A stretch of 8,620 bases of DNA from CAZVEV01 sp964625865 (GTDB lineage Bacteria; Planctomycetota; Phycisphaerae; SM23-33): positions 1-8,620 of the forward strand of contig CAZVEV010000272.1 of assembly GCA_964625865.1 (NCBI GenBank), written 5' to 3'. Below the pieces are notes generated by a model. That model saw only the letters and a list, made by a program, of their open reading frames with translations, ran no database searches and was not told the DNA's origin. A program made the position numbers and the translations under genes. Shown piece by piece: positions 1-5,634 of this stretch (position 1 is its first letter; each line of letters begins with the position of its first letter).

Positions 1-1
1 C

Positions 2-328
2 AAGCTGACCGCGGCGGCCGAAGCCGAGATGACCCGGCTCGCCGCCAGCGCGCCGGACGGGTGGATTGTCACGTACAATGGCACGTGCGCGGGCGCCCCG
101 GCGCTGGGGATATACCCCGCCGCCGCCCACGTGCCCCCGGACGCGGTAGCCGTCGAGGTCCGGGGTGTCGACCTGCTCATCGAGGCCGATGTCGCGGGGC
201 TGCGTGACCTGTGGGGCGACCTGGTGATCGACTATCAGCGGGAAAACGGCGGGGTGATGACAGCCCTGTTCACCGTCAAGGACGTGCCCGGCTGGACGGG
301 TCTGGGCGAACCGGCCGACCCGGACTGA
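2..328 (+). CDS. HesB/IscA-like (A-type Fe-S carrier fold) protein, degenerate, 5' truncated
   Basis: The gene is cut by the left window edge; 108 residues are visible in the frame starting at base 2, with an internal ATG at 29. The pattern fits the HesB/IscA family: an opening 'LTAAAEAEMTRLA' helix, then a 'GTCAG' turn where IscA has its first cluster-binding Cys (GCSG), then 'VRGVDLLIEAD', 'GLRDLWGDLVIDY' and 'ALFTVKD', which match the family's D-x-V, 'hydrophobic-D-hydrophobic', 'l-Dy' and 'F-x-x-x-N-P' positions. Canonical IscA proteins end in a CxC pair that supplies the other ligands. Here the tail is 'VPGWTGLGEPADPD' with no Cys, so only one Cys (residue 29 of the visible part) remains. 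It may therefore not carry an Fe-S cluster in the usual way. The little sequence missing upstream should be only the first few residues if it is a single-domain protein, but it could be the C-terminal domain of something larger. Family assignment is by motif reading only. Confidence 0.55.
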   Translation, partial: KLTAAAEAEMTRLAASAPDGWIVTYNGTCAGAPALGIYPAAAHVPPDAVAVEVRGVDLLIEADVAGLRDLWGDLVIDYQRENGGVMTALFTVKDVPGWTGLGEPADPD

Positions 329-341
329 CCCGCCGCGCCGG

Positions 342-431
342 GTGCCGTGGGCTGCGAAGCGAAGCGGAGCAACCACGTTGGGCCCGCCTGCACGACGTGG
401 TTGCTTCGCTTCGCTCCACAGCCCACGGCAC
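342..431. repeat. long imperfect inverted repeat (37-bp arms, 16-nt loop)
   Basis: Arms 342-378 and 395-431 are reverse complements except for about three mismatches. They enclose a 16-nt GC-rich loop. The outer part pairs gtgccgtgggctg with cagcccacggcac, and the inner part pairs aaccacgt with acgtggtt. The arm contains a short internal reiteration (gaagcgaagc). There is no T-run after it, so it is not a classical intrinsic terminator. It sits in the 206-bp spacer between two + strand genes and resembles a REP-type intergenic palindrome that could stabilise or attenuate the upstream mRNA. Copies elsewhere in the genome cannot be seen from here. Confidence 0.85.
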
Positions 432-451
432 CCAGCAGGCGAAAACGGATC

Positions 452-481
452 GCGACATGCAGCGCGGGATCGTGTTATAAG
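452..481 (+). promoter_or_regulatory. possible sigma70-type promoter of the oxidoreductase gene
   Basis: A TATAAG -10-like hexamer (476-481) lies 18 bp after GCGACA (452-457), a weak -35. The -10 overlaps an unusually complete Shine-Dalgarno sequence, AAGGAGGT (479-486). A transcript made from this promoter would begin near 488, lack that Shine-Dalgarno, and depend on GGAG at 522-525, which serves the ATG at 535. The match is modest and could be chance. Confidence 0.3.
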
Positions 482-534
482 GAGGTCCCCTGATTGCCGT
501 GATCCGGGACGTACCTGACCTGGAGAATACACCA

Positions 535-1905
535 ATGACTGACAAGCGAACCGAACGATCTCTCAGCCGCCGCGGCTTCCTGAAGCGCACGGCGGCCGTT
601 GGGGCGGCGAGCGTGGCGTTTCCGATGGTTATCCCGGGCTCGTCTCTGGGCGCCGGCGGTGCGGTGGCCCCGAGCAACCGGATCGTGATGGGCTCGATCG
701 GCGTCGGCTCGATGGGCTCGGGCGACCTGGGGGCGTTCCTGGGCAAGCAGGGCGTGCAGTTCGTGGGCGTCTGCGACGTCGACAAGCGACACCGTGACCG
801 TGCTAAAGGCCGTGTTGACGGGAAGAACGGCAATACCGACTGCAAGACGTACGCCGACTATCGCGACCTGATCGCCCGCGGCGACCTGGACGCCGTCCAC
901 TGCGCCCTGCCGGACCAGTGGCACGCCATGCCCGTGATCGCCGCCGCCCGCGCCGGGCTCGACATCTACGGCCAGAAGCCCTTCGCCCGGTCCATCCGCG
1001 AGGGCCGCGCTATGGTCAACGCCATCGAGCGATACGGCTGCATCTGGGAAACCGGCAGCCAGCAGCGGTCGGACCACAAGTTCCGCTACGCCTGCGAGAT
1101 CGTCCGGAACGGAGTGATCGGCAAGGTGCGGTACGCGGAGGTGGGCCTGCCGAAGGGTCGCCCCACGTCACACATGGCCGTCAGCAAGACGCCGCCGCCG
1201 GAGATCGACTGGGACCGCTGGCTGGGCCCGGCGCCGTGGCGGGAATACTGCGACTTCGGCCGGCGCGGCGGGCCTCACTGGGACTGGCGTTGGATTATGG
1301 ACTTCTCGGGCGGGCAACTGACCGACTGGGCGGGCCATCACATCGATATTTGCCACTGGGGCCTCGGCCTCGAGCGGTCCGGGCCCGTCGAATGCGAAGG
1401 GCGCGGCTGGTATCCCGAAGACGGCGGGCTCTACGACGTGCCCTACAATTACCTGTTCACCAACACGTACGCCAACGGCGTGAAGATCACGATCGGCAAT
1501 GACGATCATCCGGTACCGGACGGCCCGCACGGGCTGGGCAAGGACCACAAGATCCGCCGCGGGGCCACCTGGTTCGGCGAGGGCGGGCGATGGGTCGGCG
1601 TGAATCGTCGGGGCATGTATGCCAGCCACCCCGACATCCTCCGCTCGCAGTTCGGCGCGAACGACATCCACCTGTATCCCAGCGGCAGTCACCACCAGTG
1701 CTTCATCAACTGCATCCGCAGCCGCGAGGAGACCATCGCCCCGGCCGAGATCGGCCACCGCTCCATCAGTGCAGGCCTCATCGGGGAAATCGCCATGCTG
1801 ACCGGGCGGAAGATCCGCTTCGATCCGGTCAATGAAGAGATCCTGGACGACCCGGGCGCCGCGGCCCTGCTGGGCAGAAGCTATCGCGAACCGTGGAGCC
1901 TGTAA
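535..1905 (+). CDS. Tat-exported Gfo/Idh/MocA family oxidoreductase
   Basis: This is a 456-residue NAD(P)-dependent sugar or polyol oxidoreductase of the Gfo/Idh/MocA superfamily. Residues 11-17 (SRRGFLK) are a textbook twin-arginine motif followed by an Ala-rich hydrophobic stretch to about 35, so the folded enzyme should be exported with its cofactor. The Rossmann domain starts near 50, with G56-V-G58-S-M-G61 and an acidic strand end 'VCDVD' (D81). 'ALPDQWHA' (124-131) and 'GQKPFA' (146-151, the family's EKP motif with catalytic-type Lys148) follow. The C-terminal domain shows 'GGQLTDWAGHHIDICHW' (259-275), with candidate catalytic His/Asp, and ends in 'GRSYREPWSL', a tail I associate with planctomycete members. 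I chose the ATG at 535 because GGAG lies 9 nt upstream and it gives a normal Tat n-region; a GTG at 499 behind AAGGAGGT is the alternative and would add 12 residues. It probably forms one unit with the DUF6807 gene 43 bp downstream. The substrate is not determinable. Confidence 0.93.
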   Translation: MTDKRTERSLSRRGFLKRTAAVGAASVAFPMVIPGSSLGAGGAVAPSNRIVMGSIGVGSMGSGDLGAFLGKQGVQFVGVCDVDKRHRDRAKGRVDGKNGNTDCKTYADYRDLIARGDLDAVHCALPDQWHAMPVIAAARAGLDIYGQKPFARSIREGRAMVNAIERYGCIWETGSQQRSDHKFRYACEIVRNGVIGKVRYAEVGLPKGRPTSHMAVSKTPPPEIDWDRWLGPAPWREYCDFGRRGGPHWDWRWIMDFSGGQLTDWAGHHIDICHWGLGLERSGPVECEGRGWYPEDGGLYDVPYNYLFTNTYANGVKITIGNDDHPVPDGPHGLGKDHKIRRGATWFGEGGRWVGVNRRGMYASHPDILRSQFGANDIHLYPSGSHHQCFINCIRSREETIAPAEIGHRSISAGLIGEIAMLTGRKIRFDPVNEEILDDPGAAALLGRSYREPWSL

Positions 1906-1948
1906 GGCCACAACCACCGAAGACCACCCAACGAAAGAGAGCAAGCAC

Positions 1949-3072
1949 ATGATCCGTACCGCAGCACGAACCGGCGTCGTCTTGGCCGTTGTCCTGACCG
2001 CAGTTGCCGGCCCGTCCGACGCGGCAGACCTGACGCTGAAGGTCACCGCACAGGCCGACGGGGCGCACGTGCCGATCTCGGTCGCCCTGCCGAAGGGCTC
2101 GGCCGCCGATGGGACGATCTTCCGCATGTCATGCAAGGGCTGCACCGTGCTCGGCCAGGTCCTCCCCGGCGCCGACGGGCCCGAACTGTGCTGGGTCGCC
2201 CCGACCGTCGCCGGCGGACAGGCCGTCACGTGGACCGCCTCGCCGGCCCCCGATGCGGGCGGAGCCAAGACGTTCACCATCAAGGACACCGCCGGCGCCC
2301 ACACCGACATCCTCTTCGGCGGGCGCATCGTCACGCGGTACATGTACGCCGACGACACCTCGACCCCAGAGAAGGCCCACGCGACCTACAAGGTCTACAA
2401 CCACGTCTTCGACGCCGAGGGCAAGGCGCCGATCACCAAAGGGGCCGGCGGGAAGTTCACGCACCATCGAGGCATCTTCATCGGCTGGAGCAGGACCAGC
2501 GCCGGGGGGCGGAGGGCCGACACGTGGCACATGAAGGGCTGTCGCCACAAGCACCAGAAGCTGCTCGTCCAGACCGCCGGACCGTCCGCCGCCCGTACCG
2601 TCGCGCTGATCCACTGGAACGATGCCAAGGGCCAGCCCCTCATGACCGAGCGGCGCCAGGTCACCGTCTACGCCCAGCCGGCCCCCGCGATCATGCTGAT
2701 GGACTTCCGGTCGACGCTGATGTCGCCCGACGGCGAGGTGACCCTCGCAGGCGACCCCGAGCACGCCGGCTGCCAGTACCGTCCGCACAACGACGTGACG
2801 AAGAACAAGGGCGACAAGGCCACGACGTACGCCTTCTACAAGGAGAGCATCAAGGGCAAGGGCCAGTTCGAGAAGGACATGCCCTGGGCCTGCATGTCGT
2901 ACTCGTTGGCCGGGCAGCGCTACAACGTGCAGCACATGAGTCACCCCACGGTCCCCAAGGGCAACACGTACTCGGCCTACCGCGATTACGGGCGCTTCGG
3001 GGCGTACTGCACGACAAAGGTCGTCGCGGACAAGCCGCTGGTCCTGCGCTATCGGTATTACGTGGGCACGGG
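1949..3072 (+). CDS. secreted DUF6807 (PF14100, 'PmoA'-named) family protein, 3' end lost in assembly gap
   Basis: 374 residues are visible before the N run. Residues 1-25 (MIRTAARTGVVLAVVLTAVA...SDA) form a Sec-type signal peptide with likely cleavage after S-D-A. A beta-rich N-terminal part (27-115) is followed by the DUF6807 core: 'RYMYADD' (130-136), 'THHRGIFIGW' (171-180, the family's HHRG-W signature), 'ADTWH' (190-194), 'IHWND' (221-225), 'HMSHPTVPKG' (329-338), 'YGRFGAYC' (347-354) and 'LRYRYYVG' (366-373). The last block normally lies near the C terminus, so probably only a few dozen residues are missing. Pfam once called this family methane oxygenase PmoA; it is unrelated to membrane methane monooxygenase, and I do not infer methanotrophy. 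The family occurs next to Gfo/Idh/MocA genes, as here, suggesting a role in extracytoplasmic carbohydrate metabolism. No biochemical function is assigned. The ATG at 1949 starts the signal peptide, but its ribosome site (AAAGAGAG) is weak. In-frame sequence upstream is a shadow of the oxidoreductase gene. Confidence 0.85.
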
Positions 3073-3172
3073 NNNNNNNNNNNNNNNNNNNNNNNNNNNN
3101 NNNNNNNNNNNNNNNNNNNNNNNNNNNNNNNNNNNNNNNNNNNNNNNNNNNNNNNNNNNNNNNNNNNNNNNN
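3073..3172. other. assembly gap (100 N)
   Basis: Exactly 100 N, the conventional placeholder for a scaffold gap of unknown length. It interrupts the DUF6807 gene, so reading frame and distance across it cannot be trusted, and any ORF drawn through it is artificial. Confidence 0.98.
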
Positions 3173-3173
3173 T

Positions 3174-3206
3174 CGTCAGATGAACTTGTCGCTCATTCCA
3201 CGTTAA
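3174..3206 (+). CDS. possible C-terminal tail of the DUF6807 gene after the gap
   Basis: In the frame starting at 3174 the sequence reads RQMNLSLIPR and then TAA at 3204-3206. Non-coding, palindrome-rich sequence starts immediately after. A short tail here would suit a gene that lacks only a few dozen residues at the gap. The frame cannot be linked to the upstream part because the true gap length is unknown. The other two + frames give either an immediate TGA or a long low-complexity read through palindromes. Confidence 0.35.
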   Translation, partial: RQMNLSLIPR

Positions 3207-3209
3207 GCG

Positions 3210-3225
3210 GCGTCGCTTGCGACGC
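3210..3225. repeat. small perfect hairpin (7-bp stem, 2-nt loop)
   Basis: gcgtcgc (3210-3216), tt, gcgacgc (3219-3225). It is the first of four successive inverted repeats after the gap. The two-base loop is very tight, so in RNA the inner pair may open. Confidence 0.7.
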
Positions 3226-3229
3226 GCGC

Positions 3230-3255
3230 GGCGTCCCGACGTACATCGGGACGCC
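3230..3255. repeat. perfect hairpin (10-bp stem, 6-nt loop)
   Basis: ggcgtcccga (3230-3239) and tcgggacgcc (3246-3255) pair perfectly around cgtaca. The stem is stable and GC-rich, but the following bases are aatcagcagc, with no T-run. If it terminates the upstream genes it would need a factor such as Rho. Confidence 0.8.
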
Positions 3256-3300
3256 AATCAGCAGCGAACACGTTGCGTGTGTCGAACGAAAGAACGCGGC

Positions 3301-3330
3301 GAGCAACCTGCCTGCCGGCAGGCAGGGCTC
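3301..3330. repeat. 20-bp perfect palindrome inside a longer stem
   Basis: Bases 3307-3326 are a perfect self-complementary palindrome built from cctgcctgcc and its reverse complement. Flanking gagc (3301-3304) and gctc (3327-3330) extend the stem across a small asymmetric bulge (aa against nothing). The core consists of tgcc/ggca units. I recall similar tgcctgccggcaggca palindromes, appearing as 'LPAGRQ' in conceptual translations, from draft genomes of uncultured bacteria; that is unverified memory. Confidence 0.9.
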
Positions 3331-3363
3331 GCCCGCCAAACGTGGAACCGACGACAGATCACC

Positions 3364-3438
3364 GGTAGGGCGTGCAACTCGTTGCACGCGGAACGGACAC
3401 GCAATCCCTTCCGCGTGCAACAAGTTGCACGCCCTACC
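3364..3438. repeat. nested inverted repeat (30-bp arms with palindromic arms)
   Basis: Arms 3364-3393 and 3409-3438 are reverse complements with a single mismatch, around a 15-nt loop. Each arm is itself nearly palindromic: the left holds cgtgcaac-tc-gttgcacg (3371-3388), the right holds its counterpart with one changed base. The DNA or RNA can therefore form either one long hairpin or a pair of smaller hairpins. No T-run follows the structure. It resembles a mobile or REP-type repeat unit more than a terminator. Confidence 0.92.
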
Positions 3439-3500
3439 CTTTGCACATCTCAGTGCACCGTCGCACACGACGCGGTGGTGGGTCCTTTTCGTCCTTGCGT

Positions 3501-3517
3501 TTGACGGGCCTTTGACG
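3501..3517 (+). promoter_or_regulatory. tandem TTGACG hexamers upstream of transketolase
   Basis: TTGACG occurs at 3501-3506 and again at 3512-3517, 11 bp apart, about one helical turn. Either could be a -35 element, but I see no convincing -10 hexamer at 16-18 bp from either. It may instead be a regulator half-site pair. The call rests on position and spacing only. Confidence 0.25.
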
Positions 3518-3569
3518 TAGGGTCTGCCGTTCGGGCCGTCCACGTGCGGGCGGGCTCCGTTAACACCGT

Positions 3570-3574
3570 GGGAG
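3570..3574 (+). promoter_or_regulatory. ribosome-binding site of transketolase
   Basis: GGGAG lies 6 nt before the ATG at 3581 and fixes that start. No other in-frame start with a better site is seen. Confidence 0.75.
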
Positions 3575-3580
3575 ATTACG

Positions 3581-5530
3581 ATGGCTGACTACAAGGACCT
3601 TGACAGCAAGGTCATCAAGCTGAGCAAGCAGATTGTCCGGATGTGCACCGAGGCCGGCAGCGGGCATCCGTCCAGCGCCCTGTCGCTGATTCACCTGACC
3701 GTCGCGCTGATGTACCGCGTGATGAAGTACGATCCGCACAACCCGTGGAACGCCGGCGCCGACCGCCTCGTGCTGTCCGAAGGCCACGCCGTGCCCGTGA
3801 TCTACGCCGCCTACTGCGAACTCGGCGGTGTCGTCGGTTACGAGGCCCGTCCGTCGAAGCTGCGTTTCGACGACGCATTGACCCTTCGCGACGCGGCCAG
3901 TGTGATCGACGGACACCCGAACCCGGCCATCGGGTTCCCGTTCTTCGACGCGGCCACCGGGTCGCTGGGGCAGGGGATTTCCGTGGCGGCCGGCCTGGGG
4001 GCCGGGGCCAGGCTCAACGACATTGACAAGACGATCTACGTGATCGTCGGCGACGGCGAGAGCCGCGAAGGCCAGATCTGGGAAGCCATCGACTTCCTCG
4101 TGGATCACAAGTTGGCCAACGTTCGTGTGATCTTCAACTGCAACGGTCAGGGCCAGAGCGACTATGTCTCGACGCAGCAGTCCGCCGAGGCGCTGGCGGC
4201 CAAGGTCCAGGCCTTTGGCTGCGACGTGCAGATGATCGACGGGCACAACTGGGACGAGGTCTTCGGCGCCCTGACAGCCGAGGCGGTCGAACGGCCCCTC
4301 GTGACGATTGCCAAGACCACCAAGGGCTGGGGCGTCACGGAGTTGCAGCAGCATACGTATCACGGCAAGTGTCTCGGCTCGGCCCAACTGGCCCAGGCGA
4401 TAGCCGACATCGACGCCAAGGGCGCCGAACTGGGCGTCACCGGCCTCGAAGACGTCGACGCGTCAGATCTCACCGCACCGCACGGTGGGGCGCATCCGAC
4501 CGGCGAGGCCCTGTCGGCCGGACCGTTCGAACTGGCCCTGGCCAACGCCGGGCTCGAGAGCGCCCTGGCGGACAAGAAGCTCGCGACGCGTCAGGCGTAT
4601 GGCGCGGCCCTGGCGGCGCTGGGGGTCGACCCGCGAGTGGTCGCCCTGGACGCCGACGTGAGCAACTCGACGTTCTCGGACCTCTTCGCCGCCAAGCACG
4701 CCGATCGCTACGTCGAATGCCGCATTGCCGAACAGAACATGGTCTCTGTCGCCGCGGGCCTCGCCGCTTCGGGGCGGATTCCCTTCGTCTCGACCTTCGC
4801 CAAGTTCCTCATGCGGGGGTACGACCAGTTGGAGATGGCGGCGATCACCAACGCGAACATCAAGTTCTGCGGTTCGCACGCGGGGGTGTCGCTGGCGGCG
4901 GACGGTCCGAGCCAGATGGGCCTGGCGGACATGGCCTTCATGCGGGCCTTCGCCCGGTCGTCTCGCGTGGGCGGTGGAGCGGCGATCCGGGTGTTCAACC
5001 CGTCCGACGCGGTCAGCGCGTTCAAGCTGACCGAGGTGATGGCCAACGTCGACGGCATGTGCTATATGCGAACGCACCGCCCGGCGGTCGACTTCCTCTA
5101 CGACGAGAGCGACGAGTTCAGCGTCGGCGGATTCAAGCACCTGGTCGACGGCGAGGACCTGGCGATCGTGGCCAGCGGGTACATGGTTCACGTGGCGCTG
5201 CAGGCGGCGAAGATCCTGGAAGATGAGGCCGGCCTCTCGCCGAGCATCATCGACGCCTACTCCATGCCGCTGGCGACGGACGAGATTCTCAAGATCGGCG
5301 ACGATTGCCGCGGCCAAGTCCTGGTCGTCGAAGACAACTACGCCGGCGGCATCGGGGCGGAGATCACCGCCGCGGCGGCCAAGAGCGACCTGGGCGTGAT
5401 GGTCGAGACGATGTACGTCCGCGACGTGCCCAAGAGCGCCAAGACGCCCGAAGAGACCCTCGCGCTGGTCAAACTCAGCGCCGCCGATGTTGCCGCCGCC
5501 GCCCAGACGATGTTCGACCAGTCCGAGTGA
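3581..5530 (+). CDS. tkt: transketolase (animal-like type)
   Basis: This is a complete 649-residue cytosolic transketolase, EC 2.2.1.1. It moves two-carbon ketol units between ketose and aldose phosphates in the non-oxidative pentose phosphate pathway, using thiamine diphosphate and a divalent metal. The N-terminal ThDP-binding domain shows 'GSGHPSS' (26-32, His29), 'LSEGHA' (65-70, His69), 'ATGSLGQG' (125-132) and the metal/ThDP motif G157-D158-G159-E160 with Asn186 or Asn188 downstream. The pyrimidine-binding domain has 'ATRQAYG' (335-341), 'NSTFSDLF' (362-369) and 'ECRIAEQNM' (379-387), where Glu384 is the ThDP-activating glutamate, then 'GSHAGVSLAADGPSQM' (431-446). The C-terminal domain has 'VVEDNYAGGIG' (582-592). 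'DGPSQM' replaces the 'DGPTHQ' of yeast and E. coli enzymes and matches human TKT. Length is close to human TKT (623). It stands alone, with its own ribosome site and a strong terminator just after the stop. Confidence 0.97.
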   Translation: MADYKDLDSKVIKLSKQIVRMCTEAGSGHPSSALSLIHLTVALMYRVMKYDPHNPWNAGADRLVLSEGHAVPVIYAAYCELGGVVGYEARPSKLRFDDALTLRDAASVIDGHPNPAIGFPFFDAATGSLGQGISVAAGLGAGARLNDIDKTIYVIVGDGESREGQIWEAIDFLVDHKLANVRVIFNCNGQGQSDYVSTQQSAEALAAKVQAFGCDVQMIDGHNWDEVFGALTAEAVERPLVTIAKTTKGWGVTELQQHTYHGKCLGSAQLAQAIADIDAKGAELGVTGLEDVDASDLTAPHGGAHPTGEALSAGPFELALANAGLESALADKKLATRQAYGAALAALGVDPRVVALDADVSNSTFSDLFAAKHADRYVECRIAEQNMVSVAAGLAASGRIPFVSTFAKFLMRGYDQLEMAAITNANIKFCGSHAGVSLAADGPSQMGLADMAFMRAFARSSRVGGGAAIRVFNPSDAVSAFKLTEVMANVDGMCYMRTHRPAVDFLYDESDEFSVGGFKHLVDGEDLAIVASGYMVHVALQAAKILEDEAGLSPSIIDAYSMPLATDEILKIGDDCRGQVLVVEDNYAGGIGAEITAAAAKSDLGVMVETMYVRDVPKSAKTPEETLALVKLSAADVAAAAQTMFDQSE

Positions 5531-5548
5531 CGCACCGGCTGCGGTGCG
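5531..5548 (+). other. small hairpin directly after the transketolase stop
   Basis: cgcaccg (5531-5537), gctg, cggtgcg (5542-5548): a 7-bp perfect stem with a tetraloop, starting on the base after the TGA. It has no T-run and precedes the main terminator by 10 nt. It may protect the 3' end or assist termination. Confidence 0.6.
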
Positions 5549-5558
5549 ACCGAAAAAG

Positions 5559-5606
5559 CACGGCGCCGGACGACCGCTATTGCGACCGTCCGGCGCCGTG
5601 ACTGTT
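5559..5606. terminator. bidirectional intrinsic terminator between convergent genes
   Basis: Arms 5559-5572 and 5587-5600 form a perfect 14-bp GC-rich stem around a 14-nt loop. On the + strand it is followed by actgttttct (5601-5610); on the - strand, bases 5551-5558 read as gcttttt-like T-run. Either orientation gives stem plus U-tract, so it can end both tkt (+) and the convergent winged-helix gene (-), whose stop is at 5635. Confidence 0.85.
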
Positions 5607-5634
5607 TTCTCAGATCTCGCGGTGTCTGCGAGGA

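Larger units (their letters stand above)
3207..3580. other. non-coding intergenic region, palindrome-rich
   Basis: I see no credible gene between the gap and transketolase. The open frames across it on both strands are composed of translated palindromes (for example LPAGRQ and PACRQAG from the 20-bp palindrome) and have no domain-like character. The left half holds four distinct inverted repeats, listed separately. The right half (about 3440-3580) holds two TTGACG hexamers and the transketolase ribosome-binding site. Confidence 0.75.

Noticed and set aside
342..431. Rho-independent terminator for the first gene
   Set aside because: The hairpin is far longer than usual, and no T-run follows on either strand.
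1168..2358. 396-codon minus-strand open frame across the oxidoreductase and DUF6807 genes
   Set aside because: Antisense shadow typical of GC-rich codon bias. It is low-complexity with no domain, while both + strand genes have clear family motifs.
1949..3072. Methane monooxygenase subunit, as the old 'PmoA' Pfam name suggests
   Set aside because: The protein is secreted and soluble with no membrane helices after the signal peptide; the name is a historical label for this domain family.
3210..3438. Possible CRISPR array
   Set aside because: The inverted repeats differ from one another, there is no regular repeat-spacer period, and no cas gene is nearby.
3193..3543. Open frames on both strands in the palindrome-rich spacer
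   Set aside because: Palindromes read similarly on both strands and translate to repetitive Cys/Arg/Leu strings; no domain, ribosome site or codon bias supports them.
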